From Exiguobacterium sp. s122 (GTDB lineage: Bacteria > Bacillota > Bacilli > Exiguobacteriales > Exiguobacteriaceae), in the NCBI RefSeq assembly GCF_018618475.1, contig NZ_JACSMD010000001.1, forward strand, positions 1,426,001 through 1,490,000: DNA of 64,000 bases, given 5' to 3'. Both the position numbers and the translations under genes were made by a program. Under the pieces are notes generated by a model. That model saw nothing but the letters and a program-made list of their open reading frames with translations, was not told where the DNA came from and did not search any database. Shown one piece after another: positions 8,464-16,680 of this stretch (position 1 is the stretch's first letter; every line of letters begins with the position of its first letter).

Positions 8464-8886
8464 TCACGCTTGGCTTTTTCGTACCATATCGACATGAGGA
8501 ATCCCGTCCTCACCGTATTCATCACTCGTCCGTTCAAACCCAAAGCGCGCGTAAAACGATTCGACGTATGTCTGCGCTTGTAAGTAAAGGTCTTCATTCC
8601 CGTAATCTTCGACCGCAGCCTGCATCAATTGACGCGAATGCCCGTTGCCACGATACCTCGGGCTCGTCACGACCCGACCGATCGCCACAGGTGTAGCGTG
8701 AATCAAAACTCGTAAGGCGGCGACAACTTCGCCTTCCTCCTCCACCCAGTAATGGATAGCATCGAGGTCTTTCCCGTCGACTTCTTGATACGCACATCCC
8801 TGCTCGACGACGAACACTTCCGTCCGTAGAGCCAGTAGCGCATACAGTTCACGCGTCGTCAGTTCATCAAATCGTTTTTTCATCAT
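8464..8886 (-). CDS. ElaA-type GNAT acetyltransferase
   Basis: 140 residues, GNAT fold of the ElaA subfamily. The motifs ALRTEVFVVEQGC, the acetyl-CoA loop region IGRVVTSPRYRGNGHSRQLM and FYARFGFERTSDEY are typical of it. Substrate unknown. It begins 14 bases after the stop codon of the FAD oxidoreductase gene and is probably cotranscribed with it; GGAG lies about ten bases before the start. Confidence 0.85.
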   Translation of the reverse strand: MMKKRFDELTTRELYALLALRTEVFVVEQGCAYQEVDGKDLDAIHYWVEEEGEVVAALRVLIHATPVAIGRVVTSPRYRGNGHSRQLMQAAVEDYGNEDLYLQAQTYVESFYARFGFERTSDEYGEDGIPHVDMVRKSQA

Positions 8887-8900
8887 TGTTCATCGACTCC

Positions 8901-10364
8901 TTATAACGTCACGCCGAGCGCCCGGGCCACATGTAGCCCGCTCGTCATTGCGCCGATCGTCCCTGCACCCGGAAACACCGTATCCCCGCAGACAAACAAA
9001 TGCGGAAGGTCTGTCCGATAGCTTGCGGCATGAAACAACGCTTGGCCCGGCGTCTGCGCATAACCGCCGACGGCACCGTTCGGTCGTTTCGTATATTTCA
9101 CCCAAGCACCAGGTCCTCCCGGGAGCACGATATTCGCTTGGCCCGTCCAATCCGGGAATCCTATGCGCACAGCCTCAATCAAACGCTCGGTCCATTCATG
9201 CTCCAGTTTCTCATAGACGACGCGCTGTTTCCAATCAATCCATTCCGAAAGGTCGACGTGGGTCGACACCGTCACCGTCCGCTCGGGCTTTTCGGTACGC
9301 AACATGTCGTCGCCTGCTGACATCGAAAGAAACGCATGGCCGCTCGGTAGATGTTTTGTATACACTTGTTGGAACAATGGACGGTCTAAACAAACGTGTT
9401 CTGGGAGCGTAACATATAGACTAAACGTCCCCCACTGTGAACGACGCAAATGACGCCGATATTGGCGTGTGAACGTTTCGGCATCGTGACCGTCCAGTAA
9501 TTGACTTGTCGCCTCGAGCGGGATCGCTGATACGACTGTATCGACGATATCGAGGCGGCCGCGTCGATCCGTCAACATCCACCCGTCACTTACTCGTTTG
9601 ACAGATGTGATGTGACGACCGAGTAACGCCTTTCCCCCATCGCGACGAAGAGCGCGTTCGAGCGCGTGGGCGAGTTGATACAGGCCGCCCTCGACGTAAA
9701 ATGCGCCTTCGTGGTAAATCGACAAGGCGACCGAAGCGAGCAGATGGCTCGCGTCTTTTGCCCCTGTTTGCAGACTGTCGAGCAAGATTCCATCAATAAA
9801 CTGTTCGAACACTGTACCGTTCAGATGATGACGAGCAAGCGTCTTTTGCAACGGACGATAGAGCTTCGGCGCGATCGCGACCATATTTGGTCGAAATCCT
9901 TCCACCGCGACGAGGACATCTTGTAAAGTGCGAAACGGCAAGGCCAGCAATCGTTCAAATAATGGCCGGAGCGTCTCAAAGTCACGCCACATCTCTTTCA
10001 TGAACGCGCGGATTTGATTTGCTTCGATTGGGAACTTCGTTTCGAGTTCACGTAGAAATCGGTCGCGGTCCTGATCATAGACGACGGTCCGGTCGAACAA
10101 GTGAACCGCCATGACTTCTTGTAACGGTCGAACAGGGACCGTCTCCTCTAAATGGCGCAGCACCCGGTCATGAAGCCCTCCCTGCTCAAACCCCATGCCG
10201 AGTGTCGCCCCGGCTGGAAACAAATACTCGCCACGCTCAAACTTTCCGGCGCAGCCCCCCCATTCTCGTGACGCTTCATATACTATCACCTCATGACCGC
10301 TCCGTTGTGCGAGCGCGGCAGCAGTCAAACCGGCAATCCCGCCTCCAATGACTCCGATACGCAT
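8901..10364 (-). CDS. FAD-dependent oxidoreductase, CrtI/CrtISO (phytoene desaturase-like) family
   Basis: 487 residues. The N-terminal dinucleotide-binding motif is GVIGGGIAGLTAAALA followed by the acidic VYEAS and GGCAGKFERG, as in carotenoid desaturases and isomerases. The C-terminal CrtI-type motif is FVCGDTVFPGAGTIGAMTSG. Exiguobacterium is pigmented, so a carotenoid desaturase, isomerase or saturase role is likely, but no other carotenoid gene is present here and the exact reaction cannot be assigned. The second ATG (giving MRIGVIGGG) is chosen because AGGAGG is only two bases from the first ATG and eight from the second. Confidence 0.85.
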   Translation of the reverse strand: MRIGVIGGGIAGLTAAALAQRSGHEVIVYEASREWGGCAGKFERGEYLFPAGATLGMGFEQGGLHDRVLRHLEETVPVRPLQEVMAVHLFDRTVVYDQDRDRFLRELETKFPIEANQIRAFMKEMWRDFETLRPLFERLLALPFRTLQDVLVAVEGFRPNMVAIAPKLYRPLQKTLARHHLNGTVFEQFIDGILLDSLQTGAKDASHLLASVALSIYHEGAFYVEGGLYQLAHALERALRRDGGKALLGRHITSVKRVSDGWMLTDRRGRLDIVDTVVSAIPLEATSQLLDGHDAETFTRQYRRHLRRSQWGTFSLYVTLPEHVCLDRPLFQQVYTKHLPSGHAFLSMSAGDDMLRTEKPERTVTVSTHVDLSEWIDWKQRVVYEKLEHEWTERLIEAVRIGFPDWTGQANIVLPGGPGAWVKYTKRPNGAVGGYAQTPGQALFHAASYRTDLPHLFVCGDTVFPGAGTIGAMTSGLHVARALGVTL

Positions 10365-10504
10365 GTCCATCCCCTCCTATGTCCATCATACATGGCAGAC
10401 GTTCAATCGTGATGATTCGACGTGTCGTTCGATGTTTTTCAGACAAGAGGCAGGGTTCTTTCGATCGATGGCGAAAAAAATCGATAAAGGACAGGTGAAG
10501 GCAT

Positions 10505-11005
10505 ATGCGAAGTCGGGTCATCATTTACTTATTGATTCCAATCTTGATCTTTATCGGCATACTGATCACACCCGCATCAGAAGAATCACAAAAAGTCGCC
10601 ACGATGACCGCAGTCAACGTTCAGGAGATGATTCCGTATGAACGTGAGTACACATCACAAAAAGTGTTACTAGAAAAGACAAACGATGGGCGTGAAGCGA
10701 TGATTGAAGAATGGCGACTCGAACGAGGGGCCCGTACGACGTATAGCTACGTTCTTAGACTGCAAGGGTTCGAGACGGTCATTCAAGTCGATGCGGGGGC
10801 AGCCAATACACGTTCGGACGGTTATTATGCCATGCAGGCGCACAGCCCCGTTTTCGAGGCGGACGAGCCGCTGTCGACCGGTTATCCCATCATCCTATTC
10901 GCAACGGAGCAACGGCTCGTATTGAATCAAATGGAAGTGCGGGTCTTATACGAAGAGGACGGTGTCATTGAGAAATGGCGGATCCTAGAATCAGAAGAAT
11001 CATGA
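10505..11005 (+). CDS. Membrane-anchored protein of unknown function
   Basis: 166 residues. One hydrophobic segment at residues 5-21 (VIIYLLIPILIFIGILI) without a lipobox, then a soluble, presumably extracytoplasmic domain with beta-rich character (WRLERGARTTYSYVLRL, PIILFATEQRLVLNQMEVRVLYEED). No family recognised. A good Shine-Dalgarno AGGTGAAGG precedes the ATG. It is the first gene of a plus-strand run to 13195, diverging from the FAD oxidoreductase across 140 bases. It could be a signal-anchored sensor or cell-surface protein; this is not supported beyond topology. Confidence 0.7.
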   Translation: MRSRVIIYLLIPILIFIGILITPASEESQKVATMTAVNVQEMIPYEREYTSQKVLLEKTNDGREAMIEEWRLERGARTTYSYVLRLQGFETVIQVDAGAANTRSDGYYAMQAHSPVFEADEPLSTGYPIILFATEQRLVLNQMEVRVLYEEDGVIEKWRILESEES

Positions 11006-11031
11006 TATTCACATGTGAGAGGTAATTTCTA

Positions 11032-11292
11032 ATGCAAAGAATCATTCTCATCGGCTCGGGTGGCTCGGGCAAATCGACGCTCGCCCGCGAGTTAGGCGCC
11101 CGTCTTGGCATCGACGTCCACCATCTGGATGCCTTGTTCTGGAAACCGAATTGGACACCCGCCACACGGCAAGAACAACTGGGCATACAGTCAGCATGGA
11201 TTGAACGCGAGTCGTGGATTAAAGTTATAATCTTTCGTTCACGGGCGGAGGTCCGCCTTTTCGTAGCGAATCAACTGGAGGCGAATACATGA
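11032..11292 (+). pseudogene. FlaR-type adenylate-kinase-like protein with internal deletion
   Basis: 86 residues where the family (often annotated DNA topology modulation protein) has about 170. The N-terminal part is intact: IILIGSGGSGKSTLARELG is a P-loop, followed by DVHHLDALFWKPNW. At ESWI, where relatives continue with DGNYGG and the lid and arginine-rich part, the sequence jumps to KVIIFRSRAEVRLF, which corresponds to the extreme C-terminus of the family. The simplest reading is an in-frame deletion of roughly 80 codons that keeps the frame and the stop-start overlap (ATGA) with the VOC gene. It should lack a complete active site. Family comparison is from memory. Confidence 0.65.
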
Positions 11293-11639
11293 ATCCAATT
11301 CTTGCAGAAATCGGGACCGTCTTTATTCCCGTCCGAGACGTTGCGACGTCCCGGGATTGGTACTGTCAGCTGTTTGATTTAGCGGCAGATGGAGACATCC
11401 TGTTCGGTCACCTCTATGTTATTCCGTTAAACGGACCAAATCTCGTACTCGATAGTAAGATTTGGTCCGAAGCGAACATCATTCAGACGCCACTTTTCCA
11501 TTTAAATACGCCGGATATCCACCAAGCATACGCGCATATGGTGCAACGACAAATTGACGTTTTAACGCCGATTGAACACGACCATTGGTTTCATTTCAAA
11601 GACCCGGATGGAAACGTCCTGATGATGTGCCAATGCTGA
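11289..11639 (+). CDS. VOC/glyoxalase-fold protein
   Basis: 116 residues with one vicinal-oxygen-chelate module pair: EIGTVFIPVRDVATSRDWYCQLF at the N-terminus and HFKDPDGNVLMMCQC at the C-terminus are classic family sequences. Members include glyoxalases, dioxygenases and drug-binding resistance proteins; substrate unknown. The start codon overlaps the stop of the deleted kinase gene (ATGA). Metal ligands cannot be assigned with confidence. Confidence 0.85.
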   Translation: MNPILAEIGTVFIPVRDVATSRDWYCQLFDLAADGDILFGHLYVIPLNGPNLVLDSKIWSEANIIQTPLFHLNTPDIHQAYAHMVQRQIDVLTPIEHDHWFHFKDPDGNVLMMCQC

Positions 11640-11647
11640 CGGGAGAT

Positions 11648-11918
11648 ATGGAAAGGACAAGGATCAAATTCAGCGCATCAATCAGACGGACGGCTCCGTC
11701 ACTCCATTGAGTGACTTGTTAATACGAGTCGTCGTGAACAAGACGTTTGGCTTCATACCAAGGAGCATATGGTTCTTCAGATTGAAGAAACCGTCCTCGG
11801 TCTCTTCTCCGGCTTCTCCGACGAGGAGGTGAACGTTTATTGGAACCGCGTTTTGTCCCCCGATGTCCATTTGTTGGTTCCTCGTATTCAAGTACAGTTA
11901 CATGAAAGGAATGCATGA
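11648..11918 (+). pseudogene. Frameshifted remnant of a small coding sequence
   Basis: Two open stretches in different frames read as one disrupted protein. Frame 1 from about 11656 gives DKDQIQRINQTDG...LSDLLIRVVVNK; frame 2 from about 11757 gives KEHMVLQIEETVLGLFSGF and then SDEEV, ending at the TGA at 11916-11918. A GGGAG and an ATG (11648) stand at the front but in a third phase, so at least two indels are needed. The second part resembles the C-terminal helix of MarR-type regulators, but it is too short to assign. The final TGA overlaps the ATG of the next gene, as between intact neighbours, which supports a former gene here. Confidence 0.45.
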
Positions 11919-12640
11919 TGCCTTTAAAAATTAAACCACTCGAAGCAGCGATTCACTTTATCTCCACACATTTCCCCCATTGTCGGGCCGCACTGCTCGC
12001 CGGGAGCGTCGTCCGTGGTGAAGCGACCGCGACGTCGGATTTAGACATCATCATCTTCGACGACACCCTCGTCTCGTCTTATCGGGAATCGTTCATTGAG
12101 TCCGGATGGGCTATCGAGCTGTTCGCCCATAACTTGACATCGTATCGCCCGTTCTTTGAACAAGATTGCCGACGTGCCATTCCATCGTTACCGAGGATGG
12201 TCACCGAAGGCATCGTCTTGAAGGATACGAACATTGTCGAAGACATCAAACGTGAAGCGAGAACTTTGCTCGACAACGGACCGGAAGCTTGGTCGGACGA
12301 GACGATTGAGATGAAGCGATATTTTCTGACCGATACGCTTGATGACTTGATTGGTTACAAAACTCGGGCAGAAGGCTTATTCATCGCGGGTACGCTCGCC
12401 ACGTTAGTCTGCGAGTTCATCTTACGTACGAATCGACAATGGACGGGATCCTCCAAATGGTCATACCGTGCTCTCGAGCGCTACGATCCACTAGCAGCCC
12501 AAGAACTCGTCGCTGTCCTTGAAGAGTATTATCAAATGAATGAAACCGACGCGCTCATCCGTTACGTCGATAAGACGCTCTCTCCATTCGGCGGGCGGTT
12601 GTTCGCCGGATTCAGCCTCGGAAAATTAAACGAAACGTGA
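11918..12640 (+). CDS. Nucleotidyltransferase-domain protein
   Basis: 240 residues. The N-terminal polymerase-beta-type nucleotidyltransferase motif is LLAGSVVRGEATATSDLDII (about residues 26-45), with the GS and DLD catalytic positions intact. The rest is helical, with no recognised domain. Relatives include aminoglycoside nucleotidyltransferases and MNT-type proteins; the target is unknown. AAGGA precedes two adjacent ATGs; the second (giving MPLKIK) has the better spacing. It lies in line with the kinase gene nine bases downstream. Confidence 0.8.
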   Translation: MPLKIKPLEAAIHFISTHFPHCRAALLAGSVVRGEATATSDLDIIIFDDTLVSSYRESFIESGWAIELFAHNLTSYRPFFEQDCRRAIPSLPRMVTEGIVLKDTNIVEDIKREARTLLDNGPEAWSDETIEMKRYFLTDTLDDLIGYKTRAEGLFIAGTLATLVCEFILRTNRQWTGSSKWSYRALERYDPLAAQELVAVLEEYYQMNETDALIRYVDKTLSPFGGRLFAGFSLGKLNET

Positions 12641-12649
12641 GGATACCCT

Positions 12650-13195
12650 ATGTTTTTTCTTCAAATGTCCGGCTTTCCCGGGTCAGGCAAATCGACGCTG
12701 TCTCGCGAAATCGCCAGACGACTGGATGTGGTCATCGTCGATCACGATGTCACGAAGACGGCACTGCTCGAATCGACTTCGCAACATTCACTAGATGGTG
12801 TACTGGCCGGAAAACTTGCTTATGATATCGATTGGGCGCTCGTCGAGTTCCATTTGTCTTTAGGCCGAAACGTTATTTTGGATAGCCCATGTCTATATGA
12901 CGTGATGATTGAGCGCGGTTTAACGATTGCGTCAAATAGCGGAGCCACGTATCGATACGTCGAGTGTGTCGTCGATGACATCGATGAAATCAATCGCCGG
13001 CTACGGGAGCGAGACCGGAAACTTAGTCAAATCAAAAGCGTGTCACCAGAAGATTTTCATCGGACTGTCGCAGGCAGTAAAAAACCAGTGCATATGCATA
13101 CGCTTACAATCGACACGAACCGCCCGCTTGTGACGTATATTTCTGACGTCACCGCCTATCTTCAAGCGATTGATGGACCACCTGATGCATCTTGA
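12650..13195 (+). CDS. P-loop kinase-like ATPase
   Basis: 181 residues. Walker A is GFPGSGKSTLSREIA (about residues 8-22), then a DHDVTK segment and an arginine-rich stretch INRRLRERDRKLSQ typical of the lid of small-molecule kinases (zeta-toxin/chloramphenicol-phosphotransferase-like AAA_33 proteins). Substrate unknown. It ends the accessory run and overlaps the start of the terminator at 13185. Partnering with the nucleotidyltransferase is suggested only by position. Confidence 0.8.
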   Translation: MFFLQMSGFPGSGKSTLSREIARRLDVVIVDHDVTKTALLESTSQHSLDGVLAGKLAYDIDWALVEFHLSLGRNVILDSPCLYDVMIERGLTIASNSGATYRYVECVVDDIDEINRRLRERDRKLSQIKSVSPEDFHRTVAGSKKPVHMHTLTIDTNRPLVTYISDVTAYLQAIDGPPDAS

Positions 13196-13222
13196 GCCTT
13201 CAGACCGGATGCATTTTTTTTA
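13185..13222 (+). terminator. Terminator of the accessory cassette
   Basis: ATGCATC (13185-13191) pairs with GATGCAT (13208-13214) around a 16-base loop, followed by an eight-base T run. The stop codon of the kinase gene lies inside the stem-loop. Confidence 0.75.
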
Positions 13223-13243
13223 ATCTTTTTTGTATTTTTATAC

Positions 13244-13272
13244 TTTACAATTAATAATTATACATATACACT
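13244..13272 (+). promoter_or_regulatory. Candidate promoter of the binding-protein/hisC pair
   Basis: TTTACA (13244-13249), a 17-base spacer and TACACT (13267-13272), in very AT-rich DNA 32 bases before the start codon. An ACTTTA half-site overlapping the -35 equals one arm of the his operator at 25260-25277, but the second arm is poorly matched. Confidence 0.4.
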
Positions 13273-13303
13273 TAGTCTCATATCTTGAAGGAGGAATTAT
13301 TAT

Positions 13304-14065
13304 ATGAAGAAATGGTTTTTAACAGGAGCACTCGTTATGAGTGTCATCGTACTAGGAGCTTGTAGTCAAGAGACGACCGGAGAAGAGAAAAAGACACTCG
13401 TCATGGGGACGAGCGCCGATTACTTCCCATATGAATTCGTTGACACGGCCAACGGGGACGCCATCGTCGGATTTGATATCGAGATTGCTGAAACAATCTC
13501 GGAACGTCTCGGGTATGAATTGAAAATCGAGGACATGGACTTCGGGAGTCTACTCGGTGCACTTAACGCCGGTCGTGTCGACTTTGTCATGGCAGGCATG
13601 ACGCCGACCGAAGAGCGGAAACAAAACGCCGCCTTCTCAGACATTTATCTTTCTGCGACAAACTTGATTATGTCAAAAGACGAATCGTTACAATCGATCG
13701 AAGCGCTCGCCGGCAAAAAGATTGGCGTCCAAACGGCTTCGATTCAAGAAAATATCGCCAAAGAACAAGCACCTGACGCAGAACTCGTCTCATTGAACAA
13801 GATTCCAGAAATCGTACAAGAACTGAACACAGGTCGAATCGATGCGATGGTCATCGAAGACACGGTCGCTCAAAAATACTTGGACCAGGATCAAGGATTT
13901 TACACGTTCGCATTGAAAGAAGATGGCGAGAAAGGTTCAGCGGCCGCCTTCAAGTTAGAGGATGACTTGCGTGACCAGTTTAATGACGAATTGAAGAAGA
14001 TGATGGAGTCAGGTGAAATCGATGAATTGACGAAGAAATGGTTCTCAATGGAGCCAACGGAATGA
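13304..14065 (+). CDS. Amino-acid-type ABC transporter substrate-binding lipoprotein
   Basis: 253 residues. A lipoprotein signal with LGAC lipobox (Cys at about 20) is followed by a family 3 extracellular binding domain: FDIEIAETISERLGYEL, DFGSLLGALNAGRVDFVMAG and MTPTEERKQN are characteristic. It should bind a polar amino acid or derivative outside the membrane. No permease or ATPase gene is next to it. Instead its stop codon overlaps the start of a hisC homologue (ATGA), so the two are translated together. GGAGG precedes the start. Ligand unknown; histidine or an aromatic amino acid is an inference from the partner. Confidence 0.9.
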   Translation: MKKWFLTGALVMSVIVLGACSQETTGEEKKTLVMGTSADYFPYEFVDTANGDAIVGFDIEIAETISERLGYELKIEDMDFGSLLGALNAGRVDFVMAGMTPTEERKQNAAFSDIYLSATNLIMSKDESLQSIEALAGKKIGVQTASIQENIAKEQAPDAELVSLNKIPEIVQELNTGRIDAMVIEDTVAQKYLDQDQGFYTFALKEDGEKGSAAAFKLEDDLRDQFNDELKKMMESGEIDELTKKWFSMEPTE

Positions 14066-15066
14066 GACCTGTCTCACTGCCAATCTATCCAATTACCTAT
14101 CCAACCGGTTTTCGCTTGAATCAAAACGAAAGCCAATTCCCGGTCCCGGACCGCATCAAGCAGCAACTGTCAGCCATTTCGTTTGATGACTTGCACGAGT
14201 ATCCGGTACAGCCAATCGATGAGCTGTTCACGCGTTACGCCGCCTACGCTGGGGTCGAACCGAATCAGCTCCTCGTCGGATGCGGCAGTGACGAAATGAT
14301 TCATGTCGTCACGCAGGCGCTCTTGTCACCTGAAGACGTCGTCTTGTCTCCAAATCCGGATTTCGCCCTCTATCCGATTTTTACAACGATTGCGCACGGA
14401 CGTCACCTTCAAACGAATGATTTGTCGTTCGACGGTCTCGTCGCATCGGTGACGGAACATGAACCAAAGCTACTAATGCTGTCAAACCCGAACAATCCGA
14501 CCGGAAAACAATGGTCAGTCGCTGAGTTGAGCGACCTCGCTGGACGAGTGCCCTACCTTGTCGTCGATGAGGCCTATATCGATTTCACGCCGGACGCGAG
14601 TATGGTTTCACATCTCGATGCTTTTCCGAACGTGATCGTGCTCCGGACGTTATCAAAGGCGTTCGGTCTCGCCAACATCCGTCTCGGTTTCATGGTGACA
14701 AACAGCGACTCGGCGAGTTACTTCCGCCAGTTCGTGCCGCCATTTAACGTAAGTGGCTTTAGCGCTAAAATTGCGAATCTGTTTTTAGCGGATGCGTCAT
14801 ACGTGCAAGAGGCCATCACGTGGCATCACCGCCTGCGCGAGCAGTGGCTTGAATTGCTGTCAGAAGTGGGTGACGTCTATCCGTCTGAGGCGAACTTCCT
14901 CTATGTGACGGTTAACGAGCCTGAAGCGTTGTGGCAACATCTCGCTTCACATGGGATTCACGTCTCGCGTCAAGCGACTGGGATTCGATTCACACTCGGT
15001 AACGTGGATGCACTCGAGGCGACTCGCGAAGCATTGACGACATGGAACGTCACCGCCCATTCTTAA
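14062..15066 (+). CDS. Histidinol-phosphate aminotransferase paralogue (second HisC)
   Basis: 334 residues, class I/II PLP aminotransferase of the HisC group. [24 protein letters not shown], the PLP-lysine motif [18 protein letters not shown] and the C-terminal substrate arginine GIRFTLG are all present. It is clearly paralogous to the hisC of the his operon at 21482-22498, sharing long identical blocks, but differs at both ends. The start ATG overlaps the stop of the binding protein; a GGAG lies 11 bases upstream, and the longer in-frame start lies inside the upstream gene. In vivo it may act on histidinol phosphate or on an aromatic keto acid. Confidence 0.88.
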   Translation: MRPVSLPIYPITYPTGFRLNQNESQFPVPDRIKQQLSAISFDDLHEYPVQPIDELFTRYAAYAGVEPNQLLVGCGSDEMIHVVTQALLSPEDVVLSPNPDFALYPIFTTIAHGRHLQTNDLSFDGLVASVTEHEPKLLMLSNPNNPTGKQWSVAELSDLAGRVPYLVVDEAYIDFTPDASMVSHLDAFPNVIVLRTLSKAFGLANIRLGFMVTNSDSASYFRQFVPPFNVSGFSAKIANLFLADASYVQEAITWHHRLREQWLELLSEVGDVYPSEANFLYVTVNEPEALWQHLASHGIHVSRQATGIRFTLGNVDALEATREALTTWNVTAHS

Positions 15067-15072
15067 AACATG

Positions 15073-15119
15073 CCCGAAACCGTCGGAATCCAATCGACGC
15101 GTTCGGGTGTTTTTGTTTT
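15073..15119 (+). terminator. Terminator after the second hisC
   Basis: CCCGAA pairs with TTCGGG and CGTCG with CGACG inside, followed by TGTTTTTGTTTT. The stem has small internal mismatches. Confidence 0.7.
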
Positions 15120-15153
15120 AGGTCAATGTTTTGAGAGCATTACATTTCTCTAG

Positions 15154-15229
15154 TTGACTTTCATCACAAAGGTCGTCAAAATTCTTTTTGTTATGCTGCA
15201 CTTCGTTGCATTCTGTGCAAATTTACACA
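15154..15229 (+). promoter_or_regulatory. Candidate promoter and CRP/FNR-like palindrome before the glycosyltransferase
   Basis: TTGACT (15154-15159) with CAAAAT 17 bases on is a weak SigA-type promoter. Downstream, TGTGCAAATTTACACA (15214-15229) matches the TGTGA-N6-TCACA pattern of CRP/FNR-family operators at eight of ten positions. It lies 57-72 bases before the start codon. Confidence 0.35.
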
Positions 15230-15285
15230 ATTTTTAAAGCGCAATATGTTCACATTTACAATTCAATAATATGGAGGAATTTTTT

Positions 15286-16644
15286 ATGGTGTCACGAAAT
15301 GAACCAGTCGAGACAAAATGGGGAAGAAATCGAATCGGCAATCGATGGTACTGGACCATTATGACTCGATTTTGGTTGTCCCACAGCTTCTCACTCGTCT
15401 GGCTACTCTTCTCAGTCTACATCTCACTACCTTGGCTCATGGATTTAGCCAAACTGACCAATCTCCCACTCGCACTCTTTATTATCGGAGGTATCGCCTA
15501 CATACCTGGATATTTGATGGCGTTTCTTCTCGCAAGTCTCGTCCTCGATCGTCAACCTCCGTTCAAGGAAGAACATCCAAATGAAGCTGTAACAGTTATG
15601 ATTGCAGCATATAATGAGGAGTCTTCTATCTACGAGACAATCCGTTACGTTGCAACGCAAGATTATACAGGTCCCCTTCACTTGCTTGTCATCGATAACA
15701 ACTCAAATGACAACACGTCATCCGAAGTGTTACGAGCAAAAGAAGACTTTTCACTTCCGATCACATTACTGCATGAACAAAAACCTGGAAAGTTTCAAGC
15801 ACTCAACTTTGGATTGACCCATGTCACAACACCATATGTCATCACACTTGATGCGGATACGTTGATTCACCCTTCTGCCGTTCGTTTTTTAGTAGCTCGC
15901 CTCGTGAGCAGTCCTAAAGATGTCTGTGCCGTAGCAGGAAGTATGCTCGTTCGGAACAGTCGCCGCTCGTTTTGGACACGGCTTCAAGAATGGGATTATT
16001 TCTTAGGAATCGCTTCTATAAAACGACTTCAAGGACTTTATCAAGGAACGCTCGTCGCACAAGGCGCGTTTAGTTTATATGAAACAGCGGCCGTTCAAGA
16101 AGTCGGTGGCTGGCCTGATGCAATCGGAGAAGACATCGTGTTGACGTGGCGGTTACTTGAAACAAAACGACGCGTATATTTCGAGCCGCTCGCGGTCGCG
16201 TTCACGGATGCGCCTGAGTCATTTCAACATTTTGCCCGTCAACGTTCTCGTTGGGCGCGTGGCATGGTTGAAGGGTTGCAGGAAGTGAAACCCTGGCGTC
16301 AACCTCAGCTCTATACGAAGTATTTAACAGGTGTCAACTTGATTATGCCGTATTTAGACATCGCCTATACGTTCTTCTGGATCCCAGGTCTAATTTTAGC
16401 TTTGTTCGGTCATTACTGGATTGTAGGTCCGATGACATTGCTCGTGTTACCGTTGACTGTTTTGAGTTACGGGTTACTTTACTTCTATCAACGTGATTAT
16501 GTATTTAAGAACTTGAACTTGCGTGTACGTAAAAACTTATTTGGTTTTATCTTTTTCGTATTGAGCTATCAATTGTTTATGTCACCGATTTCTGTATGGG
16601 GCTATGCGCAAGAAACGTTCAAATTGAAGCGAGTTTGGGAATAA
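15286..16644 (+). CDS. Membrane glycosyltransferase family 2 (PgaC/hyaluronan-synthase-like)
   Basis: 452 residues. Two N-terminal hydrophobic segments, a cytoplasmic GT2 catalytic domain and about three C-terminal membrane segments. Catalytic motifs are VIDNNSND, LDADT, GEDIVLTWRL and the processive-synthase motif QRSRW. Such enzymes polymerise and export N-acetylglucosamine or related polysaccharide; product unknown. No deacetylase or accessory gene is adjacent, so it could act alone. An in-frame ATG 15 bases upstream overlaps the Shine-Dalgarno GGAGG; the ATG after it (giving MVSRNEP) is chosen. Codon composition is more AT-rich in the N-terminal third than in its neighbours. Confidence 0.88.
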   Translation: MVSRNEPVETKWGRNRIGNRWYWTIMTRFWLSHSFSLVWLLFSVYISLPWLMDLAKLTNLPLALFIIGGIAYIPGYLMAFLLASLVLDRQPPFKEEHPNEAVTVMIAAYNEESSIYETIRYVATQDYTGPLHLLVIDNNSNDNTSSEVLRAKEDFSLPITLLHEQKPGKFQALNFGLTHVTTPYVITLDADTLIHPSAVRFLVARLVSSPKDVCAVAGSMLVRNSRRSFWTRLQEWDYFLGIASIKRLQGLYQGTLVAQGAFSLYETAAVQEVGGWPDAIGEDIVLTWRLLETKRRVYFEPLAVAFTDAPESFQHFARQRSRWARGMVEGLQEVKPWRQPQLYTKYLTGVNLIMPYLDIAYTFFWIPGLILALFGHYWIVGPMTLLVLPLTVLSYGLLYFYQRDYVFKNLNLRVRKNLFGFIFFVLSYQLFMSPISVWGYAQETFKLKRVWE

Positions 16645-16647
16645 ACA

Positions 16648-16680
16648 GTGCCCCGCAATTCTCATTGCGGGGCACTTTCT
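16648..16680. terminator. Bidirectional terminator between the glycosyltransferase and maa-like genes
   Basis: A perfect 12-pair stem GTGCCCCGCAAT / ATTGCGGGGCAC with a four-base TCTC loop lies between two convergent stop codons. T runs are short on both sides (TTTCTT on plus). Confidence 0.8.

Noticed and set aside
11682-11916. Minus-strand open frames over the remnant
   Set aside because: No ribosome-binding site and no protein-like composition; the plus-strand frames carry the stop-start overlap.
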